Below are positions 26,061 to 33,982 of a DNA stretch of 64,000 bases, in pieces. The position numbers and the translations under genes are program-made. Position 1 is the first letter of the stretch. The number at the start of each line of letters is the position of its first letter. Where the stretch lies: positions 3,472,001-3,536,000 of the forward strand of contig NZ_CP126981.1 of the NCBI RefSeq assembly GCF_030252325.1. Direction: 5' to 3'. The notes below the pieces were generated by a model. It was not told the origin of the DNA and did no database searches. It saw only the letters and a program-made list of their open reading frames with translations. The DNA comes from Candidatus Mycobacterium wuenschmannii (GTDB lineage: Bacteria; Actinomycetota; Actinomycetes; Mycobacteriales; Mycobacteriaceae).

Positions 26061-29000
26061 CCAGACAGACAGACACGGTGAAGACGACACGCTGGGTCGC
26101 CACCATCGCCGGCATGATCGGCTTCCTACTGTCGGTGGCCACGCCGCTGCTGCCGGTCGTGCAGACCACCGCCGACCTGAACTGGCCGCAGAATGGCCAG
26201 CTGAAAAGCGTGACGGCGCCGCTGATTTCGCTGACGCCGGTCGACTTCCACGCGGAAGTGCCGTGCGGGATCGTGCGCGACCTGCCGGCCGAGGGCGGCG
26301 TGGTGCTGGGCACCGCGCCACGAAAAGGCAAGGACGCCAACCTCCAAGCGCTGTTCGTGGTCGTCAACAAGCAGCGGGTGGACGTCACCGACCGTAACGT
26401 GGTGATCCTGTCGGTGCCGCGCGATCAGGTGGAGTCCGGGAACTGTCAGCACATCGACGTCACGTCGACGCTGAAAGGGACCTACGCCACCTTCGTCGGG
26501 CTCAAGGATGCGGGCGGTAAGGAACTGCGCAGCGGCTACCCGGACCCGAACCTGCGGCCACAGATCGTCGGGGTGTTCACCGACCTGACCGGGCCCGCGC
26601 CGCCCGGGCTGACGATGTCGGCGACCATCGACACCCGATTCTCCACCACGCCAACCACTGTGAAGCTCGCCGCGATGGTCGGCGCGATCCTGGCAACCAT
26701 CGTCGCGCTGATCGCACTGTGGCGCCTCGACCAGTTGGACGGCCACCGGATGCGCCGGTGGATCCCGGCCAACTGGCGAAAGTTCACTCTCGCCGACGCA
26801 ACGATCACCGTCGGATTCGTGCTCTGGTGGGTGATCGGCGCGAACTCCTCGGACGACGGCTACATCCTGGGCATGGCCCGGGTCGCCGACCGGGCCGGCT
26901 ACATGTCGAACTACTTCCGCTGGTTCGGTAGCCCCGAGGACCCGTTCGGCTGGTACTACAACCTGCTGGCGCTGATGACGCACGTCAGCGACTCGAGCCT
27001 GTGGATTCGGTTGCCTGACTTGGTCGCCGGGCTGATCTGCTGGGTGCTGCTGTCGCGTGAGGTGCTGCCCCGGTTGGGGCCGGCGGTCACCCGCAGCAAG
27101 GCCGCCAACTGGGCGGCCGGCCTGGTGCTGCTGACGGCGTGGATGCCCTTCGACAACGGCCTGCGGCCCGAGCCGATCATCGCCGTCGGCTCGCTGATCA
27201 CCTACGTGCTGATCGAGCGGTCGATGCGATACAGCCGCATGACGCCCGCCGCGCTGGCGGTGGTGACCGCGGCGTTCACCCTCGGTGTGCAGCCGACCGG
27301 GTTGATCGCGGTGGCCGCGCTGGTCGCCGGTGGTCGTCCGATCCTGCGAATCCTGGTGCGACGCCACCGCGTGGTCGGCACCTGGCCGCTGGTGGCGCCG
27401 ATGCTGGCGGCCGGCACGGTGATCCTGCCCGTGGTGTTCGCCGACCAGACGCTGTCAACGGTGTTGGAAGCCACCAGGATTCGCACCGCGATCGGGCCCA
27501 GCCAGGCCTGGTACACCGAGAACCTGCGCTACTACTACCTGTTCCTCCCGACCGTGGACGGTTCGCTGTCGCGCCGGTTCGGCTTCCTGATGACCGCGCT
27601 GTGCCTCTTCACGGCGGTGTTCATCCTGTTGCGGCGCAAGCGGGTCAGCGGCATCGCCCGCGGCCCGGCGTGGCGCCTGATGGGCGTCATCTTCGGCACG
27701 ATGTTCTTCCTGATGTTCACCCCGACCAAGTGGGTGCACCACTTCGGGTTGTTCGCCGCCGTGGGCGCCGCGATGGCGGCATTGACGACGGCACTGGTGG
27801 CGCCGACCGTGCTGCGCTGGTCGCGTAACCGGATGGCATTCCTGGCCGCCGTGATCTTCGTGTTGGCGCTGTGTTTCGCCACCACGAACGGCTGGTGGTA
27901 CGTGTCCAGCTACGGGGTGCCGTTCAACGCGGCGATGCCCAAGGTCGCCGGAATCAGTGTCAGCACAATGTTCTTCGCCCTGTTCGTGGTCGTCGCGCTG
28001 TACGCCGCGTGGCTGCATTTCGCGTCCCGCGACCACGGCGAGGGCCGCGTCGCCCGCGCATTGACCGCGGCGCCGGTGCCGATCGCGGCCGGCTTCATGG
28101 CTCTGGTGTTCGTCGCCTCGCTGTCGATCGGCATCGTCCGGCAGTACCCGACCTTCTCCAACGGATCGTCGAACATCCGCGCGTTCGCCGGTGGCTGCGG
28201 ACTGGCCGACGACGTGCTCGTCGAGCCCGACAGCAATGCCGGCTTCATGCAGGCCCGGCCCGGCGATTACGGCGATCTCGGGCCGTTGGGTGGCAGCAAC
28301 CCGGTCGGCTTCACGCCCAATGGCGTGCCGGACCACACCGTCGCCGAGGCCGTGGTGATGCACCCGAACCAGCCCGGCACCGACTACGACTGGGACGCAC
28401 CGGTCAAGCTGAAGGCGGCGGGCATCAACGGCTCTACTGTGCCGCTGCCGTATGGCCTTGACCCGCAACGGGTTCCGGTGCTCGGCAGCTACACCACCGA
28501 GGCGCAGCAGCAGAGCAAGTTGGCGTCGGCGTGGTATCAGCTGCCGCCCGCCGACGATGGTCATCCGCTGGTTGTGGTGACCGCGGCGGGCAAGATCGAG
28601 GGCAACAGCGTGTTGCACCACCACACCGAGGGTCAGACCGTCGTGCTGGAGTACGGCAAGGCCGGCCCGAACGGCAGCGACGATGTGGTGCCCGCCGGTC
28701 GTCTCATCCCCGACGACCTCTACGGCGAGCAGCCGAAGGCGTGGCGCAACCTGCGCTACCCGCGGTCCGAGATCCCCTCCGACGCCGTCGCAGTCCGGGT
28801 GGTCGCCGAGGACCTGTCGCTGACGCCGGAGGACTTCCTGGCGATCACGCCGCCGCGGGTGCCCGAACTGCGCTCGGTGCAGGAGTACGTCGGGTCGACG
28901 CAGCCGGTGCTGCTGGACTGGGCAGTCGGCCTGGCATTCCCGTGCCAGCAGCCGATGCTGCATTCCAACGGCGTCACCGACATTCCGAAGTTCCGCATCA

Positions 29001-29254
29001 CGCCGGACTACACGGCGAAGAAGATGGACACCGACACCTGGGAAGACGGTGTCAACGGCGGACTGCTCGGCATCACCGACCTGCTGTTGCGCGCCCATGT
29101 GATGGCCACCTATCTGTCGCATGACTGGGCTCGCGACTGGGGCTCGCTACGCAAGTTCGACACGCTGGTCGACGCTCCGCCGGCGGAGTTGGATCTCGGC
29201 ACCGCAACGCATTTCGGCTGGTGGTCGCCGGGCAAGATCCGGATCAAACCGTAA
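26057..29254 (+). CDS. embB: Arabinosyltransferase EmbB (ethambutol target)
   Basis: A 1065-aa GT-C arabinosyltransferase, partner of EmbA. The ethambutol-resistance-determining region reads [21 protein letters not shown]: Asp pair D266/D267 and Met273, equivalent to M. tuberculosis Met306. The Ile-Leu before GMAR are the residues of the susceptible type; naturally resistant species carry changes there. The N-terminus [19 protein letters not shown] is short, followed by about 13-15 helices and the extracellular C-terminal domain ending [11 protein letters not shown]. It overlaps the embA stop by ATGA. No clear terminator directly follows. Confidence 0.95.
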   Translation: MTRQTDTVKTTRWVATIAGMIGFLLSVATPLLPVVQTTADLNWPQNGQLKSVTAPLISLTPVDFHAEVPCGIVRDLPAEGGVVLGTAPRKGKDANLQALFVVVNKQRVDVTDRNVVILSVPRDQVESGNCQHIDVTSTLKGTYATFVGLKDAGGKELRSGYPDPNLRPQIVGVFTDLTGPAPPGLTMSATIDTRFSTTPTTVKLAAMVGAILATIVALIALWRLDQLDGHRMRRWIPANWRKFTLADATITVGFVLWWVIGANSSDDGYILGMARVADRAGYMSNYFRWFGSPEDPFGWYYNLLALMTHVSDSSLWIRLPDLVAGLICWVLLSREVLPRLGPAVTRSKAANWAAGLVLLTAWMPFDNGLRPEPIIAVGSLITYVLIERSMRYSRMTPAALAVVTAAFTLGVQPTGLIAVAALVAGGRPILRILVRRHRVVGTWPLVAPMLAAGTVILPVVFADQTLSTVLEATRIRTAIGPSQAWYTENLRYYYLFLPTVDGSLSRRFGFLMTALCLFTAVFILLRRKRVSGIARGPAWRLMGVIFGTMFFLMFTPTKWVHHFGLFAAVGAAMAALTTALVAPTVLRWSRNRMAFLAAVIFVLALCFATTNGWWYVSSYGVPFNAAMPKVAGISVSTMFFALFVVVALYAAWLHFASRDHGEGRVARALTAAPVPIAAGFMALVFVASLSIGIVRQYPTFSNGSSNIRAFAGGCGLADDVLVEPDSNAGFMQARPGDYGDLGPLGGSNPVGFTPNGVPDHTVAEAVVMHPNQPGTDYDWDAPVKLKAAGINGSTVPLPYGLDPQRVPVLGSYTTEAQQQSKLASAWYQLPPADDGHPLVVVTAAGKIEGNSVLHHHTEGQTVVLEYGKAGPNGSDDVVPAGRLIPDDLYGEQPKAWRNLRYPRSEIPSDAVAVRVVAEDLSLTPEDFLAITPPRVPELRSVQEYVGSTQPVLLDWAVGLAFPCQQPMLHSNGVTDIPKFRITPDYTAKKMDTDTWEDGVNGGLLGITDLLLRAHVMATYLSHDWARDWGSLRKFDTLVDAPPAELDLGTATHFGWWSPGKIRIKP

Positions 29255-29291
29255 CGACACGACAGTTATTCGGTGAGCGTTGTCACATCAC

Positions 29292-29318
29292 GTTGGGACG
29301 CCGCCGGTGCCCGGGTAT
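29292..29318 (+). promoter_or_regulatory. Possible SigF-type promoter for the CsbD-like gene
   Basis: GGGTAT at 29313-29318 fits the SigF -10 consensus GGGTA. A partial -35 (GTTGG at 29292-29296) lies 16 nt upstream, against the consensus GGTTT. The match is only partial at -35. The start codon follows 39 nt downstream. Confidence 0.35.
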
Positions 29319-29357
29319 CGATACGACATCCCCATTTCCGAGCAGAGAGGAACAGTC

Positions 29358-29585
29358 GTGAGCAGCGGACCCGAAGCAGCCGTCCGGGGCATCGTCGAAG
29401 ATGTCGTGGGCAAGGCCAAGGAAATCATCGGCATCGTGCTGAACAACGAAGACCTGCGTAAGGCAGGCCGCGCGCAGCAGGAAAAGGCCGACGCGCAGCG
29501 CGACGTGGCCAAGAAGGAAGCCGAGGCCGCCGCCGCGCGGGGCGCCGAGAAGGCTGCCGAGGCGCGCGAGAAGTCGGTGCGCTAA
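29358..29585 (+). CDS. CsbD-like small stress protein
   Basis: A 75-aa hydrophilic, almost entirely helical protein: SSGPEAAVRGIVEDVVGKAKEIIGIVLNNEDL followed by an Ala/Glu/Lys-rich tail (KAGRAQQEKADAQRDVAKKEAEAAAARGAEKAAEAREK). The N-terminal part fits the CsbD pattern (GxxxxxxGKxKExxG). CsbD proteins are general-stress proteins of unknown biochemical role. GTG at 29358 has a good Shine-Dalgarno (AGAGAGGA) 7-14 nt upstream. A strong terminator follows. A SigF-like promoter is possible. In M. tuberculosis embB is followed by other genes (Rv3796-Rv3798), none of which is here. Confidence 0.8.
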   Translation: MSSGPEAAVRGIVEDVVGKAKEIIGIVLNNEDLRKAGRAQQEKADAQRDVAKKEAEAAAARGAEKAAEAREKSVR

Positions 29586-29599
29586 ACCAAGCAAACGAT

Positions 29600-29635
29600 C
29601 TGGGCGGCAAGGACTTTCGGGTTCTTGCCGCCCAG
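29600..29635. terminator. Bidirectional hairpin terminator between convergent genes
   Basis: CTGGGCGGCAAG (29600-29611) pairs with CTTGCCGCCCAG (29624-29635), a perfect 12-bp stem extended by a further A-T pair, over a 12-nt loop. No T-run follows, as is usual in mycobacteria. It lies between the CsbD-like stop and the TetR stop. Confidence 0.85.
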
Positions 29636-29637
29636 AA

Positions 29638-30189
29638 CTATGCCGGGCGGGCGACGCCTTCGACCAACTCACCCAGGACGCGGGCCAACTCGTGGTGATC
29701 GTCGAACGCGTTGACGCCGCGGACGAACCCCATCATGACGCCGTCCACGAAGGTCAGCACCGCGACGATCTGGCCCTCGATCATGGCCGCGCCGGGCGGT
29801 GCGCCCGGACCCTGCCAGCCGGTGACCGCCTGGCCGGCCAGCGTGGCGAACAATGAGCTCGTCTGCTGCAGCGTCTTGGTGAGGACCGGATCGCGGCTCG
29901 CCTGCAGCGCCAGTTCGAACCGAGCCTTCGTGCGGGTGAACCAGGGTTCGCGCGCGGCCATCATGACGATCCTGGCCAGCTCGGTGATGCCGGGGCCGGC
30001 ACCCGCGTCGGCACAGGCCTTGTCGCTCATCGCGGTCAGGTCCGCCAGGTCGAGCTCGGTGATCCTCGCCGCGATTGCGTGCAGCAGCGCCTCCCGTGTC
30101 CGGTAGTAGGCCGACGTGGTGCCGGTCGGCAGACCGGCCCGGCGATCCACTTCGAGGTGCGTCAGGCCCCGCGAACCCAAACTGCCCAA
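29638..30189 (-). CDS. TetR-family regulator, N-terminus apparently lacking a start codon (possibly disrupted)
   Basis: The 183 aa from a TTG at 30189 begin inside the first DNA-binding helix: GSRGLTHLEVDRRAGLPTGTTSAYYRTREALL is the helix-turn-helix. The frame continues upstream as RRKSNPQQRRNDICDAAVDV, clearly the missing first helix, but reaches the stop at 30283 without ATG, GTG or TTG. An ATG-GTG pair at 30266 lies one frame off; a net shift of 2 nt (loss) or 1 nt (gain) would join them. Either an unusual start, a frameshift mutation or a sequence error is involved. It follows the secreted lipase gene in the same direction and may belong to its operon. Confidence 0.65.
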   Translation of the reverse strand: MGSLGSRGLTHLEVDRRAGLPTGTTSAYYRTREALLHAIAARITELDLADLTAMSDKACADAGAGPGITELARIVMMAAREPWFTRTKARFELALQASRDPVLTKTLQQTSSLFATLAGQAVTGWQGPGAPPGAAMIEGQIVAVLTFVDGVMMGFVRGVNAFDDHHELARVLGELVEGVARPA

Positions 30190-30282
30190 GACGTCGACGG
30201 CGGCGTCGCAGATGTCATTGCGACGCTGTTGCGGGTTCGATTTCCGGCGCGTGCTGATGCCACCATTAAACGGTGTGCGGGC

Positions 30283-31572
30283 TCAGAACACGCCGCAGTT
30301 GGGTGCGGTCGGCTCGCCATTGAAGCGGGCCGCGATCCACTGCATCGCCGGTTCGCCGTCGACCAGCATCGGGAGCGCGTGGTTGATGATGAGCTTGTTC
30401 AGAAATGCCGGTTCCTCGTTGGTGCGGAATTCCACATCGGCGTTCTTGGCGCACCAATCCCGCCCGAGTTGGTTGGCGGCGGTCCAGGGCACCAACGGGT
30501 CGTAGCGATTGCTGTTGATCAGCACGGGCGCGTTGGGCTTGTGGCGGCCGATCCGCTGCTCGTCGAACAGCGTCTTGAACGGCTCCTCCTCGACCAGTTG
30601 GTAGATGTCTTCGGTGAAGTAGGGCTGGAGGTGCCGGAACATGAAGTCGATCAACGTCTGGCCGACGCACTGACGTGAGACCGATTCGAGCATCGCCAGT
30701 CCGCGCGGCGTCATCTTCGACCGGATGGCGTCGGCGGCCTCCGGATACGCCGCCATGACGCTGTTCAGCGCATAGCCGACCACCCCGACGAGCACGCTGC
30801 CGTCCGCGTATGGGAAGAGCTCCTTGAGGTCGGCCGGCGGCGCTCCGGCATATGTGCCAACCAAATGCAGTTCCGGGGCGTAGGACGAGGCCAACTCGGC
30901 GGCCGACGCGGTGGCGCCACCGCCCTGCGAATATCCCCACATTGCGACCGGCCCGTGCGGATCCAGCGTCGTGCCGGGTAGCCGTTGCGCGGCGCGGGCC
31001 GCGTCGAGCACGGCCTGGCCCTCGGCGACCCGCCCGACATAGGTGTGCATGGACGGCGTGCCCAGGCCTTCGTAATCGGTCATCACGATCGCGAAGCCGC
31101 GGGCCACCATGGTGGCCACGAACAATTCCTCGTAGTTGAACATGATGTCCCAGCCACCCGAGTAGTGGATGCCCTGATTGAACTGCCGCGACGGGGCGCA
31201 CTGGTTGCCCTGACCCTGGGTACCGGGCGCGTAGCTGATCAGCGGCCGCGGGCCCTTGCCCGGCCATTCGTTGTACGGCTCGAAGTAGGTTCCGGTGACC
31301 GCTATCGGATTACCGCGAGTGTCTTTGCTGCGGTACATGATTCGGGTCCCGGTGGCCATGATCGCGCCGAGCTGGCCGGACGGCTCGAGCACTAGTCGCG
31401 ACGGTTCCGTGCGGATCACGTCACCCGGGTTGCCCGGCGGCAGCGGATCGGGCGGCAGATAGAAGTCGGCGTATCGCGGTTCGTCGCCGGTGTCCGCCGA
31501 GGCCGGGTGCCCGCCGGCCAGCAGGACCGTGAACAACAGGACAGCAAGGGTCAACGCTCCGCCGCGACGCAT
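30283..31572 (-). CDS. Secreted lipase, LIP (PF03583) family
   Basis: A 429-aa alpha/beta hydrolase with a signal peptide (MRRGGALTLAVLLFTVLLAGGHPASA, cleaved near residue 26). Nucleophile elbow GYSQG at 213-217 (Ser215); Asp region YDPLVPW and His in INHALPM near the C-terminus complete the triad. The LIP family hydrolyses triacylglycerols. The ATG at 31572 is fixed by a TAGCGT -10 box 7 nt upstream; the frame extends much further upstream but is not needed. A 20-bp palindrome at 31613-31632 sits just upstream of the promoter. The TetR gene follows in the same direction. Confidence 0.87.
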   Translation of the reverse strand: MRRGGALTLAVLLFTVLLAGGHPASADTGDEPRYADFYLPPDPLPPGNPGDVIRTEPSRLVLEPSGQLGAIMATGTRIMYRSKDTRGNPIAVTGTYFEPYNEWPGKGPRPLISYAPGTQGQGNQCAPSRQFNQGIHYSGGWDIMFNYEELFVATMVARGFAIVMTDYEGLGTPSMHTYVGRVAEGQAVLDAARAAQRLPGTTLDPHGPVAMWGYSQGGGATASAAELASSYAPELHLVGTYAGAPPADLKELFPYADGSVLVGVVGYALNSVMAAYPEAADAIRSKMTPRGLAMLESVSRQCVGQTLIDFMFRHLQPYFTEDIYQLVEEEPFKTLFDEQRIGRHKPNAPVLINSNRYDPLVPWTAANQLGRDWCAKNADVEFRTNEEPAFLNKLIINHALPMLVDGEPAMQWIAARFNGEPTAPNCGVF

Positions 31573-31579
31573 TCGCCGG

Positions 31580-31585
31580 ACGCTA
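31580..31585 (-). promoter_or_regulatory. -10 box for the secreted lipase
   Basis: On the minus strand TAGCGT, 7 nt before the ATG at 31572 (leaderless type). Confidence 0.55.
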
Positions 31586-31612
31586 ACAGTGCTGGTATCG
31601 ACCCGGGGCCGT

Positions 31613-31632
31613 TTTTCTACTTTTGTAGAAAA
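31613..31632. promoter_or_regulatory. Perfect AT-rich palindrome, candidate operator
   Basis: TTTTCTAC (31613-31620), spacer TTTT, GTAGAAAA (31625-31632): an uninterrupted 8-bp inverted repeat made of A/T-rich sequence in a GC-rich genome. It lies between the lipase promoter (minus) and the 45-aa gene (plus). It would fit an operator for a dimeric regulator such as the nearby TetR; binding is untested. Confidence 0.5.
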
Positions 31633-31641
31633 TTCCCATGT

Positions 31642-31666
31642 GGTTCGCATCGACCCATGCCGGGTA
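31642..31666 (+). promoter_or_regulatory. SigF-type promoter for the 45-aa protein
   Basis: GGTTC (31642-31646), 15-nt spacer, GGGTA (31662-31666), against the mycobacterial SigF consensus GGTTT-N15-17-GGGTA (9 of 10 positions). The predicted start of transcription is about 7 nt later, followed by GAGGAGG and the ATG. Confidence 0.55.
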
Positions 31667-31689
31667 GCCCTCTGCACGAGGAGGTCATC

Positions 31690-31827
31690 ATGCGCGCTGA
31701 AGAAGGCGACGAATCCGTCGACGAACTGGCCGAGGAGGCCGCAAAGGCCAAAAAGGAGCTTCGCGAGACCACCGAGACCGGCGCGAAGGTGCAAAAGCAA
31801 GAAGACGGCTCCGGCACGCAGAAATAG
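31690..31827 (+). CDS. Small highly charged protein (45 aa), unknown function
   Basis: Encoded by ATG at 31690 with a near-perfect Shine-Dalgarno GAGGAGG (31678-31684), 5 nt before it. The product (MRAEEGDESVDELAEEAAKA...) is 45 residues of Glu, Lys, Ala and Thr with no hydrophobic segment; probably a short helix or intrinsically disordered. The frame is open upstream but the ribosome site decides the start. A SigF-like promoter precedes it, so it may be a stress-induced small protein. No homologue is recognised. Confidence 0.65.
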   Translation: MRAEEGDESVDELAEEAAKAKKELRETTETGAKVQKQEDGSGTQK

Positions 31828-31918
31828 ACTGCCGCTCAACGTGTTCCGCATCACACCATCGCCTCGTATGTAAGCGATATCTCGCAGATTGGCGTGGTGT
31901 GTCTGACCGATCAACCCC

Positions 31919-31924
31919 GATACT
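31919..31924 (+). promoter_or_regulatory. -10 box for the secreted 160-aa protein
   Basis: GATACT followed by TGACAC (6 nt) and the ATG at 31931. Confidence 0.5.
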
Positions 31925-31930
31925 TGACAC

Positions 31931-32413
31931 ATGTCTTTTAGTACTCTGGCCCGTTGCGCGGTGCCCGTCGTTGTTGCACTGGCCGGTACGGCCGTCCCCG
32001 CGAGCGCCGAGAGCGGAACCGTCGTTCCGATGCGCAGCATTCTGCGGGCCTGCGATTTCACCCCGATTCCCGACCGGGCGTCGGCCGACCGCGGGATGGC
32101 CTCGGCGGTCATTCATTCGAACGGCGGTTCGGTGACGGCCGATGTCCACTTCGCGGAACCGAGCGCGCCCAACGCGCATTACGACGTCGCATTGATCCAG
32201 GCGCCACGGGCGTCCAGCTCGCCGTGTGACGGCCCCGGACCGGGCGTCGCGGTCGGCTCGCTCAACACCGACGGTGCCGGCATCGCCAACACGACCGTCA
32301 GCGGCAGCCTGAACTCCGGGACCACCGGCGTCTGGGTCTTCATCCGGCAGGCGAACCCGTACTCGCAGAGTCCGCAGGAGTTCTACACCTCGGACTTCAT
32401 CAAGAAGGTCTAA
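31931..32413 (+). CDS. Secreted protein of unknown function (160 aa)
   Basis: Signal peptide [26 protein letters not shown], then a mature domain of about 134 residues rich in Ser/Gly and beta-strand patterns ([40 protein letters not shown]). Two cysteines ([15 protein letters not shown]) could form one disulfide. No catalytic motif is recognised. It is transcribed toward accD4 and the two stop codons overlap by a few bases. It lies in the patch between embB and accD4 that differs from M. tuberculosis. Confidence 0.78.
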   Translation: MSFSTLARCAVPVVVALAGTAVPASAESGTVVPMRSILRACDFTPIPDRASADRGMASAVIHSNGGSVTADVHFAEPSAPNAHYDVALIQAPRASSSPCDGPGPGVAVGSLNTDGAGIANTTVSGSLNSGTTGVWVFIRQANPYSQSPQEFYTSDFIKKV

Positions 32414-33963
32414 ATCGGCGTCAAGCCGTGCTTGCGCTGGGTCCGCCAGTGAATCTGCTTCTCCCGCAACAGGTGTAGCGATTTACGCAGCAGCAGTCGG
32501 GTTTCGTGCGGCTCGATCACACCGTCGATGTACCCGCGCTCGGCGGCGATCCACGGGATCGCCATGTTGAGGTTGTAGCCCTCGATGAAATCCTTCTTGA
32601 TCTGCTGCACCTCAGGCGCGGTCGGATCGGGGAACCGCTTCACCAGCAGCTGGGCCGCTCCGTCCGCCCCGATCACCGCGATGCGCGCGGTGGGCCAGGC
32701 GAAGTTCAGGTCGGCCGACAACTGCTTCGAGCCCATCACCGCGTAGCCGCCGCCGTAGGCCTTGCGGACGATGATCGTCACCTTCGGCACGTCGGCTTCC
32801 ACGATCGCGTTGAAGAACCGGCCACCACGCTTGATGATCCCGTTCTTCTCCTCGGCGACACCGGGCATGGCGCCCGGGGTGTCGACCACGAAAACCAGTG
32901 GCAGGTTGTAGGAGTCGCAGAAGCGGATGAAGGCGGACGCCTTGTCCGATGCCTCGCTGTCGACCGCGCCGGACATGAACATCGGCTGGTTGGCGATCAC
33001 GCCGACCGAGCGACCGTCGACGCGGGCGAACGCGGTGATGATGGCCGGCCCGCGCTGGTCGGCGATCTCGAAGACGTCGCCGTCGTCGAAGATGCGCAGC
33101 AGGATCTCGTGCATGTCGTAGGCGGTGTTGTCCGCGTCCGGGACGATGGTGTCGAGTTCGAGGTCGTGCGGTGTGATCTCCGGCTCGAGGCCCGGGTTGA
33201 CGATCGGCCCGTCGCCAAAGGTGTTGTCCGGCAGGAACGACAGGTAGTCGCGCACGTACTGGAACGCCGCGGCCTCGTCCTCGACGACCTTGTGGATGTT
33301 GCCGCGCTGGGCCTGCACGTCGGCGCCGCCCAGCTCGTCGAACGTGACGTCCTCACCGGTGACGTCCTTGATCACGTCGGGACCGGTGATGAACATGTAG
33401 CCCTGGTCGCGCACCGCCACCAGCAGGTCGGTCTGGATGGGTGAATACACCGCTCCCCCAGCGCATTTGCCGAGGATGATGGAGATCTCGGGGACCAGCC
33501 CGCGCAGCATCTCGTGTCGGCGGCCCAGCTCGGCGTACCAGGCCAGCGACGTCACCGCGTCCTGGATACGGGCGCCGGCCGAGTCGTTGATGCCGATGAT
33601 CGGGCAGCCGACCATCGCCACCCAGTCCATCAGCTTGGCGACCTTGCGGCCGAACATCTCGCCGACCGAGCCCTGAAACACCGTCTGGTCGTGGCTGAAC
33701 ACCGCGACGGGCCGGCCGTTGATGCGGCCGTGGCCGGTGACCACGCCGTCGCCGTAGAGCGCGTTGGGGTCGCCGGGCGTGCGCGCCAGCGCACCGATCT
33801 CCAGGAAGCTGCCCGGGTCGAGCAGCGCGTGGATGCGGGCGCGGGCGCTCGGGATGTTCTTCTTGTCGCGTCGCGCGATGGCCTTCGGATCACCGGGGTC
33901 CTTCGCCAGCTCCAGCTTCTCGCGTAGTTCGGTCAGCAGCTCGGCGGTGGTCTTGGTGGTCAC
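32410..33963 (-). CDS. accD4: Acyl-CoA carboxylase carboxyltransferase subunit AccD4
   Basis: A 517-aa beta (carboxyltransferase) subunit. With AccA3 and AccD5/AccE it carboxylates the long C24-C26 acyl-CoA that Pks13 uses as extender for mycolic acids. Typical features are [19 protein letters not shown], the oxyanion loops [25 protein letters not shown] and [13 protein letters not shown], and the C-terminal crotonase half ([29 protein letters not shown]). GTG start at 33963. It is the last gene of the fadD32-pks13-accD4 operon, 19 nt after pks13. Matches Rv3799c. Confidence 0.95.
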   Translation of the reverse strand: MTTKTTAELLTELREKLELAKDPGDPKAIARRDKKNIPSARARIHALLDPGSFLEIGALARTPGDPNALYGDGVVTGHGRINGRPVAVFSHDQTVFQGSVGEMFGRKVAKLMDWVAMVGCPIIGINDSAGARIQDAVTSLAWYAELGRRHEMLRGLVPEISIILGKCAGGAVYSPIQTDLLVAVRDQGYMFITGPDVIKDVTGEDVTFDELGGADVQAQRGNIHKVVEDEAAAFQYVRDYLSFLPDNTFGDGPIVNPGLEPEITPHDLELDTIVPDADNTAYDMHEILLRIFDDGDVFEIADQRGPAIITAFARVDGRSVGVIANQPMFMSGAVDSEASDKASAFIRFCDSYNLPLVFVVDTPGAMPGVAEEKNGIIKRGGRFFNAIVEADVPKVTIIVRKAYGGGYAVMGSKQLSADLNFAWPTARIAVIGADGAAQLLVKRFPDPTAPEVQQIKKDFIEGYNLNMAIPWIAAERGYIDGVIEPHETRLLLRKSLHLLREKQIHWRTQRKHGLTPI

Positions 33964-33982
33964 TTAGCCCTCTTTCTGCTCG

